Of a stretch of DNA of 11,289 bases, positions 1 to 7,360 are shown in pieces; the first letter of the stretch is position 1, and each line of letters begins with the position of its first letter. Position numbers and translations under genes: made by a program. Origin of the DNA: Acidobacteriota bacterium (GTDB lineage Bacteria > Acidobacteriota > Vicinamibacteria > Vicinamibacterales > CAVVIG01); NCBI GenBank assembly GCA_016195295.1, contig JACPZV010000109.1:1-11289 (forward strand). Reading direction: 5' to 3'. The notes beneath the pieces were generated by a model. It had not been told where the DNA came from. It saw nothing but the letters and a program-made list of their open reading frames with translations, and did not search any database.

Positions 1-1087
1 GCGCGTTCGTCACGGTGAACGATCCATCCGCCTGCGCCGACACTTTAATCCAGTACGCCGGCCCGTTGTGCGCGGGCGGCGGAGGCGCGCCAGGGCCGGA
101 CGGCGCCGGAATTGCCGCCACGGGCATCGTCGCGGACTGATCGTCCACCGCGTTCGCGATGAACATGCCCGGCACGGTGTACTCCTGACCGCTCAGCTGC
201 GAGAAGTGCATCTGCCAGAGATCCTCCAAGCCGGGCGCCGAATGGAGAATCTTCATCGCCTCGGGCTGACCGCCTTTGCGCGTCCCGTTGTTCAGGACGG
301 CGACGCGCGCGTGAAGCGCGTGCACGAGAACTTCTGAATTCGAGATCGGCTGGCCGTGATGGGACACGATGAAGAGATCGACGGTGCCGATACGGTTGGC
401 CGGACACATCAGATCGAATTCCTTGTTCCACGTGAGATCGCCCAGATGCGCGACGCGGAACTTGCTGAACGTGACGATGCTGCCGACGGACTGCGCGTTC
501 TCCGTCTGGTCGGCCGCCTGCGGTGTGAAGCTCGCGCAGGAGGGATTCGATCGGCCGGCGCCGGGAAGCGGCGTCTTGATCATCTGACCCGCGGACGCCA
601 CGATGCGCCAGTCGAGGCCCGCGACCGCGATCCGATCGCCGGGCTTGGCGATCGTGTGCGTCCCCTTCGCGTAGAGCGACGGATACACGTTCTGAAGAAA
701 CGCCGTGGACGCGGGCTGCGGCTCCACGGTCGGCCCGTGATCAATGAACTCCCGGATTGGGATCCGCGTCGCGAGCTCCGCCATCGCGCCGAAATGATCG
801 CCGTGCCAGTGCGTCGTGATCAGATGATCGATCCGTGAGAGCCCGGCGTCCTTGACGGCCGCCATGATGCGCTCCGCATCTCTCGCGGCCGCGGCACCGC
901 CGTTCCCCGTGTCGATGAGCACGGATTCGCCGGAAGGCGCCACGAAGAGCGTGGCGTTGCCACCCTCCACGTCGACGACGTAGAGGTCGAGCGGCTTGCC
1001 CGGCGGCGTTGTCCGAGTCTGCGCGGCCGCGAGGACCGTCAGCGCGACCGGAGCCAGAGCGATGACGAATCGATGGAGTCGTGACAT
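1..1087 (-). CDS. Secreted metallo-beta-lactamase-fold hydrolase (partial, C-terminus off left edge)
   Basis: The reading frame is open from the ATG at 1087-1085 to the window edge (362 codons, no stop). Residues 1-22 form a signal peptide (basic start, hydrophobic VIALAPVALTVLAAA, cleavage likely before QTRT), so the enzyme should act outside the cytoplasm. The mature part shows the metallo-beta-lactamase fold: a VDVEGGNATLFV opening strand and LIDTGNGG (residues 57-64), the metal-binding motif H93-W-H95-G-D97-H98, Asp216 in HLGDLTW, and His243-His244 in SHHGQ. Spacing and motif style resemble the ComEC/Rec2-like branch of hydrolases rather than true beta-lactamases. A Pro/Gly-rich linker (about 325-343) leads to a further C-terminal segment (YWIKVSA...) cut by the edge. 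A clear ribosome site, AGGAG (plus-strand 1096-1100), lies 8 bases before the ATG and supports this start. The substrate is unknown; a phosphodiesterase or nuclease-like activity is only a guess. Confidence 0.88.
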   Translation of the reverse strand, partial: MSRLHRFVIALAPVALTVLAAAQTRTTPPGKPLDLYVVDVEGGNATLFVAPSGESVLIDTGNGGAAAARDAERIMAAVKDAGLSRIDHLITTHWHGDHFGAMAELATRIPIREFIDHGPTVEPQPASTAFLQNVYPSLYAKGTHTIAKPGDRIAVAGLDWRIVASAGQMIKTPLPGAGRSNPSCASFTPQAADQTENAQSVGSIVTFSKFRVAHLGDLTWNKEFDLMCPANRIGTVDLFIVSHHGQPISNSEVLVHALHARVAVLNNGTRKGGQPEAMKILHSAPGLEDLWQMHFSQLSGQEYTVPGMFIANAVDDQSATMPVAAIPAPSGPGAPPPPAHNGPAYWIKVSAQADGSFTVTNA

Positions 1088-1098
1088 CTCAGATCTCC

Positions 1099-1158
1099 TG
1101 TAGGCCGGGTCCTTTCGGATCCGGCGTCACCGGCGGGTCCAAAAGGACCCGCCCTGCA
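1099..1158. repeat. REPIN-like pair of inverted hairpins
   Basis: Two palindromic units face each other. The left unit folds as 1104-1112 with 1117-1125 (loop TTTC, one G-U pair); the right unit folds as 1132-1140 with 1145-1153 (loop AAAA, nine perfect pairs). Read outward-in, the left unit on the plus strand and the right unit on the minus strand follow one consensus, TGYAGGSCGGGTCCTTTY, so they are inverted copies of one sequence, separated by GTCACC (1126-1131). This is the architecture of REP doublets (REPINs) mobilised by RAYT-type transposases. The left arm runs into the ribosome site of the hydrolase gene (1096-1100), so the element would be transcribed in its leader and could affect translation or mRNA stability. 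No RAYT gene is present in the window. It is unlikely to be a simple terminator, because it sits just upstream of a start and has no T-run on either side. Confidence 0.55.
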
Positions 1159-1375
1159 TCTCGCCTGTCGCCCTACATCTTCAGCCTAGACGGGTACGAC
1201 GGGCAGAATAAATCGAGGCTGATGCCATCTGGTCGAAAGATGTCCACGAAACGGGATCAAGTCCACAGCCAACAGAGGCGGCACCTCGTCGACAGATGTC
1301 GAAGTCCCTGGAGTCATTCTCCCGCAATGTGCTGTAGTCGCTTCGGTTCGGCATGCACTGATCCAGGTGTGGCGC

Positions 1376-1405
1376 TTGCACGCGACGTCTATGTCGGACT
1401 ATCCT
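1376..1405 (+). promoter_or_regulatory. Candidate sigma70-type promoter
   Basis: TTGCAC (1376-1381) and TATCCT (1400-1405) are separated by 18 bases, directly upstream of the start at 1422. Both boxes are imperfect and the resulting leader would be only about 10 bases, so this is a weak candidate for the promoter of the membrane protein and the efflux operon behind it. Confidence 0.2.
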
Positions 1406-1421
1406 TCCTCCCATCCCAGGT

Positions 1422-1823
1422 ATGGCACGGCCCGAGACCACAGGCGTGTTCCTTTTTGTCGTCACGTTTGTCGCGCTACCTCTCTATGAGCTGGCAGACG
1501 TCGGGGAACACTGGCCTCACGACGGCAACTACGTATCGGTGATCTTGGCCGTCCTCTTTTTTGTTGGCCTGACGCTGACGCTTCGTCGATCAGCCGCGAT
1601 CGGGTCGCGGAGGACCGTCGCCTCTCAAGCTTTGCAGTCAGGACATCTCGAGGGTGTGGCGCGAACGGTTGCAGCATCCACCCGGACCGCACGAGATTCA
1701 GATCTGATTTCCGTTCGAACGCGTGCAGGAGTTCCCCACCTGAAATGTCCAAACGCGCTGGCGTCGATTCTCGACGGCGCTGATGGCTCGCGTCTGTTGA
1801 TCCTCCGCGACTTCCGCATCTAG
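1422..1823 (+). CDS. Small two-helix membrane protein, unknown function
   Basis: This is a 133-residue open frame starting with ATG. Residues about 8-24 (VFLFVVTFVALPLY) and 37-54 (YVSVILAVLFFVGLTLTL) are clear membrane segments, joined by a short acidic/His loop (ELADVGEHWPHDG) and followed by basic residues, so the second helix probably ends on the cytoplasmic side. I do not recognise a named family. After about residue 62 the sequence becomes Arg/Ser/Ala-rich with no obvious structure; this half may be a low-confidence tail, or the true protein may end earlier after a frameshift. No strong ribosome site precedes the ATG. It lies about 100 bases upstream of the RND adaptor, on the same strand, so it may be an accessory protein of the efflux system; that is inference from position only. 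Confidence 0.5.
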   Translation: MARPETTGVFLFVVTFVALPLYELADVGEHWPHDGNYVSVILAVLFFVGLTLTLRRSAAIGSRRTVASQALQSGHLEGVARTVAASTRTARDSDLISVRTRAGVPHLKCPNALASILDGADGSRLLILRDFRI

Positions 1824-1901
1824 CTGCTCGCTCCCCGCACAGGTTTCCAGCGAATCTGAGGGCTTGTTTCCTCATCTGCTGGATTGTCCGAACGACTCTT
1901 C

Positions 1902-1907
1902 AAGGAA
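1902..1907 (+). promoter_or_regulatory. Ribosome binding site deciding the adaptor start
   Basis: AAGGAA lies 12 bases before the ATG at 1920. It is on the long side for spacing, but it lies downstream of the alternative TTG start at 1884 and so favours the ATG, which also gives a proper lipoprotein signal peptide. Confidence 0.45.
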
Positions 1908-1919
1908 TTGAGCGTTGGT

Positions 1920-3137
1920 ATGAACAGTCGAGGAATCGTCTTCGTCCTCGTTCTTGCGGCGTTATTGCCAGCTTGCGGTGCGGAACGAGAGCGCGAGCGC
2001 GGCGCCGCCGGAACAAAAGCGGCCACGTCCACAAACGGTGAGACCCATTTGAGCCCAGATCAGGTGCGGGCGAGCGGTCTTCGCTCGACCGAGGTCGTCG
2101 AAGGTAATGTCGCGCCGAGCATCGTGGTCATCGGCCGCATCAAAGCTCGCGCCGGCGGCGAGGCCGAAGTGTTTTCGCCCTTTCCCGGAAGACTCGTCGG
2201 TGAGGGCCTGCCCAAGATTGGCGACTCCGTCACCAAAGGGCAACGGATCGCCGAGGTGGAACAACAGTTCACGGCTGCCGACACGCTGCAGGTGACCAGG
2301 ACCGCGATTGAGCTGCAGACGAGCTTCATTCAGGCGCAGCAGGAGCTGGAGCTGAAACGCACGGAGCTGAATCGTGCGCAGCGGCTCTACGACGGCGGAG
2401 CGATTCCTCAAAAGCAGCTTCAGGTCGCCGAGTTCGAGGTTAAGCAAGCCGAAGCCAAACTGGAGGGCGCGGGTCGCGCCAAGGAACAGTACGAAGCAGC
2501 GGTATCGAACGCGAACTCCGAGCCGCGACGCGCGCCAATCGTGGCGCCGATATCGGGCACCGTCATCGCCGCAGAGGCTACACTCGGCCAACAGGTCGAT
2601 CCATCGAAGAACGTCTTGACCATCGCCGACCTCCGCACGGTATGGGTCGAAGCGGCCGTACACGAACGAGATCTGCCGCCGATACGCGCGGCAAGGGAAG
2701 CGGAAATTGAGATCCCGGGATCGACCGGCGGATTGACCGGCAAGCTGGTCACCATCGGCAATCTGGTCGATCCCCAGAATCGAACCGTGCCCGCCATCTT
2801 CAGCGTCGACAACCGCGACGGCACGCTCAGGATTGAGATGTTCGTGGAAGCGCGCATTCCGACGGGACCCCCGTCCAAGATCCTGATGATCCCCGTGTCC
2901 GCGGTGCTTTCCGAGGCAGGCGCGTCATTTGTCTATGTCGAGTCCCAACCAGGAGTGTATGCACGGAAAGTCGTCGAGCTTGGAGATCGGAAGAACGACA
3001 CGATTGTCGTGACATCCGGCCTGAGAAAGGGCGAGAAGGTCGTGACGGTCGGCGCGGGAGCGCTGCGGAGCAAGTCGCTGAAGAGTGAGATTCCAGCCGA
3101 AGAGGACGAGAAAGGCAAGAAGGGCGAGAAGGACTGA
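1920..3137 (+). CDS. RND efflux periplasmic adaptor lipoprotein (CusB/CzcB/HlyD family)
   Basis: This is the membrane-fusion subunit that links an inner-membrane RND pump to a TolC-type channel. The ATG at 1920 gives 405 residues. The signal peptide (GIVFVLVLAALLPAC) ends in a lipobox-like LPAC with Cys19, so the protein is probably lipid-anchored. Then follow a lipoyl half (about 83-113, FSPFPGRLV...GDSVTKGQ), an alpha-helical hairpin rich in Gln/Glu/Lys (about 130-195, ELKRTELNRAQRLYDGGAI), the second lipoyl half (about 205-236, IVAPISGTVI), a beta-barrel domain (VDPQNRTVPAIF) and the membrane-proximal domain (ILMIPVSAVL...GLRKGEKVV). The region after Cys19 lacks the methionines used by CusB to bind copper, so the substrate cannot be assigned. 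The last 15 residues are a Lys/Glu-rich tail. An in-frame TTG at 1884 would add 12 residues before the signal peptide and is less likely. The stop overlaps the pump gene start (TGATG), indicating translational coupling. Confidence 0.92.
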   Translation: MNSRGIVFVLVLAALLPACGAERERERGAAGTKAATSTNGETHLSPDQVRASGLRSTEVVEGNVAPSIVVIGRIKARAGGEAEVFSPFPGRLVGEGLPKIGDSVTKGQRIAEVEQQFTAADTLQVTRTAIELQTSFIQAQQELELKRTELNRAQRLYDGGAIPQKQLQVAEFEVKQAEAKLEGAGRAKEQYEAAVSNANSEPRRAPIVAPISGTVIAAEATLGQQVDPSKNVLTIADLRTVWVEAAVHERDLPPIRAAREAEIEIPGSTGGLTGKLVTIGNLVDPQNRTVPAIFSVDNRDGTLRIEMFVEARIPTGPPSKILMIPVSAVLSEAGASFVYVESQPGVYARKVVELGDRKNDTIVVTSGLRKGEKVVTVGAGALRSKSLKSEIPAEEDEKGKKGEKD

Positions 3138-3331
3138 TGCTCAACCGAATCATCCTCTGGTCGCTCAATAACCGGCTGGTCGTGCTGGTGGTCGGCATCC
3201 TTCTGCTCGTGTTCGGCATTCGTGCCGCTCGCGAGAGTCCGCTGGATGTCTTTCCGGACTTCGCACCGCCGCAGGTCGTGATTCAAACCGAGGCGCGGGG
3301 CCTGTCCCCGGAAGAAGTAAAATCAGCCTGA
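3137..3331 (+). pseudogene. N-terminal fragment of the RND pump gene (CusA/CzcA type), frameshifted
   Basis: Sixty-four residues match the start of heavy-metal RND pumps: MLNRIILWSLNNR, a first membrane helix (LVVLVVGILLLVFGI), ESPLDVFPDFAPPQV and GLSPEEV. In intact relatives GLSPEEV continues with the first porter subdomain. Here the frame instead meets TGA at 3329-3331 after three unrelated residues. The rest of the pump resumes in another frame just downstream (see 3352-5994). By comparison with E. coli CusA as I recall it, about 75-85 residues of the porter domain are missing between the two parts. The missing length must be 1 modulo 3 bases to explain the frame change. The start overlaps the adaptor stop, so this is the genuine 5' end of the operon's pump gene. 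Confidence 0.85.
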
Positions 3332-3351
3332 CCGCAGAAAAAACCTCGCTC

Positions 3352-5994
3352 ATGGATTTGCGGACGCTGGCCGATTGGACCTTGCGACCGCGTCTGCTGG
3401 CCGTGCCGGGCGTGGCTCAGGTCACGATCTTTGGGGGTGAGGTCAAGCAGTATCAGGTCATTGCCGATCCGGCGAAACTCACCGATTACCAGATCTCGCT
3501 GACCGAGCTCATGACGGCGGCCCAGCGCGCCAACCAGAACGCGGGCGCCGGTTTCATGGATTCGCCCGGGCAGAGCCTGGTCATTCATGGACTGGGCCGC
3601 GTGACCTCCCTGGAGGATCTCGAAGATTCCGTGATCGCAGTAAGGAACGGCCTGCCGATCCAGATTCGCAACGTCGCGTCGGTGCGGCTGGGCCCCGAAT
3701 ACAAGGTGGGCGATTCATCGACCTTCGGCAAGCCGAGCGTCATTCTCATCGTCCTCAAGCAGCCCGGGGCGAACACGCTCACGACAACCCGGACGGTAGC
3801 CGCCGCGCTCGCGGAGGTCCGTCGCGCGCTTCCGCAAGATGTCGTGATGGACACGGAGCTCTTTCGACAAGCGGATTTCATCGAGCGGGCGATCTCGAAT
3901 ATCAATAGCGCCATGGTCGAAGGCGGGGTGCTCGTGGCAATCGTGCTGCTGGTGTTCCTGGCGACGTGGCGCGCCGGTTTGATCAGCATCACCGCCATTC
4001 CACTTTCATTGCTCGTGGCAGTCGTCGTGTTGCGGCGGTTCGGCGGCACCATCAACTCGATGACGCTCGGTGGACTCGCCATCGCCATCGGCGCGGTCGT
4101 CGACGATGCGATTATCGACGTGGAGAACGTCTTTCGGCGGCTGCGAGAGAATCGCGTGAAGCCGACGCCGCAGCCCGTGCTACAGGTGATCTATGCCGCA
4201 TCGGCCGAAGTGCGCGGGTCGATCGTGTATGCGACAGTCATCATTGCGCTCGTGTTTCTGCCGATCTTTTCCCTATCGGGACTCGCGGGCCGGATCTTCG
4301 CCCCGTTGGGATACGCCTACATCATTTCGATTCTCGCGTCTCTTGCCGTTGCCCTCACCCTGACCCCGGCTCTCTGTTATTTCCTCCTGCCGAAGGTGGC
4401 GGGTCAGTCGGACGAAAGCGTCGTCGTCGTGCGGTTGAAGCAGCTTTATCGGCGCGTTCTCGATCCCCTTCTGGATCACCCGAAGACCGTCACGGCCGTG
4501 TCGAGCGTCTTGCTGGGCGCAACTATCGCCGTCGTGCCGTTCCTGGGTGGTGAGTTCCTCCCGGAATTCAACGAAGGCAACCTGATCATCCACATGACCG
4601 GTTTGCCCGGCACGTCCATGCAGGAATCGATGCGCGTGGGTGCCATTGTGCAATCCCGCCTCGCTCAGATTCCCGAAACGGTCAAGACGGCACAACAAAC
4701 GGGCCGCGTCGAGCTTGGAGAAGATACGCTCGGACCGTACTACACCGAGCTCATCGCCAAATTGAAGGAGAGCGACCGCCCTCGGGAGGTCGTCATGGCG
4801 GATGTGCGAGACAAGCTGGACGACATTGCCGGATTTACGTTCGGGATCAAGCAGTTCATCTCGGAACGCATCGAGGAAGTCCTCTCGGGAACAACGGCGA
4901 CCATTGCGGTCAAAGTGTTCGGACCGGACCTGGACGTGCTGCGAGAGACGGCCCAGCAGATCCAGGCCGCGATGGCACCGGTCCCTGGGGTTGCCGATCT
5001 GACGATGGAGCGGCAGACCGGCGTGCCGGAGGTCGCGATCCGGTTCGACCGCAAGGCGCTTGCGCTGCACGGCCTGCGAAGTGCCGACCTTGCCGAAACC
5101 GTCCAGGCGGCGTTCTACGGCACCAGAGTTTCTGACGTGCTGGAACAACAAAAGACGTTCGCCATTCTCGTCCGGTACGACCCAAGGGCGGCGACCGACA
5201 TCGAGGCGATACGCCGGACGCTGGTCGACACAACGCCTGGCGGGAAGGTCCCGTTAGGGAGTATCGCCGACGTGCACATCGTCAACAGACCGAACACGAT
5301 CGAACGCGAGAACGCCCAGCGGCGGATCGTCGTGTCCTGCAACGTTGCCTCCGGCAGCCTGACGGGAGTCGTGCAGCAGATCCAGCAGCAAGTCGATCAG
5401 CATGTGCACCTGCCCAGCGGATATTACATCGTCTATGGCGGCCAGTATGAAGCACAGACGCAGGCGGTGAACCAGATGACGCGGCTCGGTAGCGCGGCTA
5501 TCGTGGGCATCTTCCTGTTGCTCTTTCTCGCATTCGGTTCAATCCGACACGCGCTTCTCGTCATGGCGAATTTGCCCCTCGCGTTGATTGGCGGGGTCTT
5601 GGCCGTCCTGATTGCCAGCAAAGGCGAGATGTCGGTCGCGTCGCTGGTCGGCTTTGTCACGCTCTTCGGAATCGCAACCCGAAACGGCATCATGCTCGTC
5701 ACCCACTACAACCACCTGCTCGCCGAGGAAGGCATGCCGTTCGGTCGCGAGCTCGTCGTGCGCGGTGCCATAGAGCGGCTCTCGCCGATTCTCATGACCG
5801 CGCTGACCGCAGGACTTGGGCTGCTGCCGCTCGCCCTGAGCGGCGGGAAGCCGGGTCGAGAACTAGAACAGCCGATGGCCGTGGTGATTCTGGGAGGCCT
5901 CGTCACGTCAACACTGCTCAACATGGCCGTCATACCGGTCCTCTATCTGAGATTTGGCCGGCGCGCCTATCACGAGGGAATCCCACATGAGTAA
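3352..5994 (+). CDS. RND heavy-metal-type efflux pump, main body (5'-deleted CusA/CzcA-family gene)
   Basis: The inner-membrane proton-driven pump of the tripartite system, 880 residues from the ATG at 3352. Recognisable family sequence begins 11 codons earlier in this frame (AAA at 3319, reading KISLTAEKTSL), so this ATG is internal to the original gene and has no ribosome site; expression would need re-initiation after the stop at 3331. Porter residues (DLRTLADW, VPGVAQVTIFGG, VKQYQV) are followed by helices at about 188-205 and 209-228, and TM4 with GAVVDDAIIDVEN (247-259) carrying the acidic proton-relay residues. A second porter block starts at FLPEFNEGNL, and the C-terminal helices include FGIATRNGIMLV. 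TM4 has VDDA where CusA has VDAA and CzcA has VDGA, and the position of the CusA cleft Met623 appears to be Glu, so copper/silver is not supported. With about 80 porter residues and the first helix lost, this product is probably inactive. The frame is otherwise undamaged, which points to a recent deletion or an assembly fault. Confidence 0.85.
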   Translation: MDLRTLADWTLRPRLLAVPGVAQVTIFGGEVKQYQVIADPAKLTDYQISLTELMTAAQRANQNAGAGFMDSPGQSLVIHGLGRVTSLEDLEDSVIAVRNGLPIQIRNVASVRLGPEYKVGDSSTFGKPSVILIVLKQPGANTLTTTRTVAAALAEVRRALPQDVVMDTELFRQADFIERAISNINSAMVEGGVLVAIVLLVFLATWRAGLISITAIPLSLLVAVVVLRRFGGTINSMTLGGLAIAIGAVVDDAIIDVENVFRRLRENRVKPTPQPVLQVIYAASAEVRGSIVYATVIIALVFLPIFSLSGLAGRIFAPLGYAYIISILASLAVALTLTPALCYFLLPKVAGQSDESVVVVRLKQLYRRVLDPLLDHPKTVTAVSSVLLGATIAVVPFLGGEFLPEFNEGNLIIHMTGLPGTSMQESMRVGAIVQSRLAQIPETVKTAQQTGRVELGEDTLGPYYTELIAKLKESDRPREVVMADVRDKLDDIAGFTFGIKQFISERIEEVLSGTTATIAVKVFGPDLDVLRETAQQIQAAMAPVPGVADLTMERQTGVPEVAIRFDRKALALHGLRSADLAETVQAAFYGTRVSDVLEQQKTFAILVRYDPRAATDIEAIRRTLVDTTPGGKVPLGSIADVHIVNRPNTIERENAQRRIVVSCNVASGSLTGVVQQIQQQVDQHVHLPSGYYIVYGGQYEAQTQAVNQMTRLGSAAIVGIFLLLFLAFGSIRHALLVMANLPLALIGGVLAVLIASKGEMSVASLVGFVTLFGIATRNGIMLVTHYNHLLAEEGMPFGRELVVRGAIERLSPILMTALTAGLGLLPLALSGGKPGRELEQPMAVVILGGLVTSTLLNMAVIPVLYLRFGRRAYHEGIPHE

Positions 5995-7279
5995 AAAGAT
6001 CGCTCTCACGCTTCTCTGGATTGGCTGCTGTGCATCCGTTTCGGCACAGTCGTCTCGGTACCTCAGTGCAACACAGGGCATGTCGTTCGAACAGCTCGCA
6101 CGAATGGCACTGAGCCGGAATGCTGACCTGCAAGGCGCCCGCGAATCGGTGCGCCAGGCCGAAGCGCGTCTCACCCAGGCGCGCCTCTGGCCGAACCCAT
6201 CCGTCGACCTTTCGAAGAAGACAGACGCTGTGTTTGCGAACGAAGGAGATCGCGGTTACTCGGTCGGTCTTTCTCAGCCCGTGGAGCTCGGTGGGAAGCG
6301 CGCCAACCGAACGAGGATGGCAGAAACATCTATAGAGGTTGTCAAGGCGGACGTGGCCGAGGTGGAACGCCAGCTGATCGGACGTCTTCGACTCCTTTTT
6401 GCAGAAGCGCAAGGCGTCGCTTCTCGCGTCGATCTCTTCGAACGGCTTGACCGCACGAACGATCAAACGATTGGCGTGATGAACGTGCGATTGCGTGCGG
6501 GGGATGCCTCGCGGCTCGACTCGCAATTGCTGCAGGCTCAGACAAATCAGGTCAGGGCAGAGCGACTGCTTGCGGAAAACCAGCTCGCGGGTCTCGTTCT
6601 GCAGATTCGGACGCTCGTCAGTTTATCGCCTGACGAACCGCTGTTGCTGAAACCGGGACAACAGATCGCTGACGTCCCTGGGACGGAAGAAGCCACAGTC
6701 ACGCGAGCGATCGAAAGTCGGCCGGACGTGAAGGCCGCCCGTCTACGCGAGGAATTGGCGGATGCTGGGATCAGTTTGGCAAGGTCGCAGGCGGTGCCGG
6801 ACGTCACCGCCTTTGCGCGGTACGGCCAAGAGAGCTTACTGGGACCGCCCGCGACCGGTACGCAAACACGGTCCTTCGAACGCGAGAAGGTGCTCGAGTT
6901 CGGCATGTCGATTCCGTTGCCGATCTTCAATCGAGAGCAGGGCAATATCTCTGAGGCTGCCTCACGCCGTTCGCAGGCGCGCGCGGAGCGTGAGAGTCTG
7001 GAAGTTACCGTTCGCCGAGAAGTAGCGCTCGCAATTCACCGGTACGAGACCGCGCGTAAGAGTCTGGACATCCTACAAAGTGGGGTGCTGGAACAAAATC
7101 AAGCGAGCGTCCGCATCGTGCAGCTCGCGTACGACTTGGGTGAGCTTCGTTTTCTGGACATTGTGAATCAGCAGCGTGTGCTGATCGACGCGGAGACAAG
7201 GGTCGTCAATGCACAAACGGAGCTGAACGCCGCCCGGGCAGATCTTCAAAATGCTATCGGGGGTCCGATCAATCCGTGA
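5987..7279 (+). CDS. TolC-family outer-membrane efflux protein (CusC/CzcC type)
   Basis: The outer-membrane channel of the tripartite pump, 430 residues. The ATG at 5987 overlaps the pump stop by 8 bases and is preceded by GAGGGAA (5974-5980). It gives a signal peptide (KKIALTLLWIGCCASVSA, cleavage before QSS). An in-frame TTG at 5954 would put 11 residues in front of it and is rejected. Two repeated outer-membrane-factor halves are visible: FEQLARMALSRNADLQGARESV...RLWPNPSVDLS with SVGLSQPVELGGKR, and later SRPDVKAARL...GMSIPLPIFNREQGNI. The end has the family's LGELRFLDIVNQQRVLIDA and NAQTELNAARADL helix. Length fits the family. The WIGCC in the signal region might act as a weak lipobox, as CusC is a lipoprotein, but Sec cleavage at VSA fits better. 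It completes an adaptor-pump-channel operon. No convincing terminator follows. Confidence 0.92.
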   Translation: MSKKIALTLLWIGCCASVSAQSSRYLSATQGMSFEQLARMALSRNADLQGARESVRQAEARLTQARLWPNPSVDLSKKTDAVFANEGDRGYSVGLSQPVELGGKRANRTRMAETSIEVVKADVAEVERQLIGRLRLLFAEAQGVASRVDLFERLDRTNDQTIGVMNVRLRAGDASRLDSQLLQAQTNQVRAERLLAENQLAGLVLQIRTLVSLSPDEPLLLKPGQQIADVPGTEEATVTRAIESRPDVKAARLREELADAGISLARSQAVPDVTAFARYGQESLLGPPATGTQTRSFEREKVLEFGMSIPLPIFNREQGNISEAASRRSQARAERESLEVTVRREVALAIHRYETARKSLDILQSGVLEQNQASVRIVQLAYDLGELRFLDIVNQQRVLIDAETRVVNAQTELNAARADLQNAIGGPINP

Positions 7280-7360
7280 GACCTGAGCGCGGGGCCGCCG
7301 AATGCAACGAATTTTCCCGTGACACTACTCAGCCACTCGTATGGAAATGTCGTTCTCGGT

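Larger units (their letters stand above)
1088..1421. other. Non-coding divergent intergenic region
   Basis: This stretch separates the minus-strand hydrolase from the plus-strand membrane protein. The first 70 bases hold the two-hairpin REPIN-like element, described separately. Beyond it, GCCCTACA at 1170-1177 repeats the outer arm of that element once more in the same orientation as the copy at 1151-1158. From about 1180 to 1370 I see no convincing gene, RNA or hairpin. Overlapping open frames on both strands here (for example plus 1081-1542) have no recognisable protein features and are judged spurious. A weak promoter-like pair lies just before 1422. Confidence 0.6.

Noticed and set aside
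68..838. Plus-strand frames at 68-337 and 356-838
   Set aside because: Antisense to the continuous metallo-hydrolase frame, with Arg-rich composition and no ribosome sites.
1104..1153. Rho-independent terminator
   Set aside because: The hairpins are strong but sit just upstream of a start codon, lack a T-run on either strand, and no gene ends there.
1081..1542. 153-residue plus-strand frame across the intergenic region
   Set aside because: It reads through both hairpins and into the membrane protein in another frame, with no protein features.
3305..3360. Programmed ribosomal frameshift in the pump gene
   Set aside because: A frameshift alone would not restore the roughly 80 missing residues, and there is no clear slippery heptamer with a downstream structure.
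4273..5151. 292-residue minus-strand frame inside the pump gene
   Set aside because: It lies wholly antisense to well-conserved pump sequence and has no recognisable motifs.
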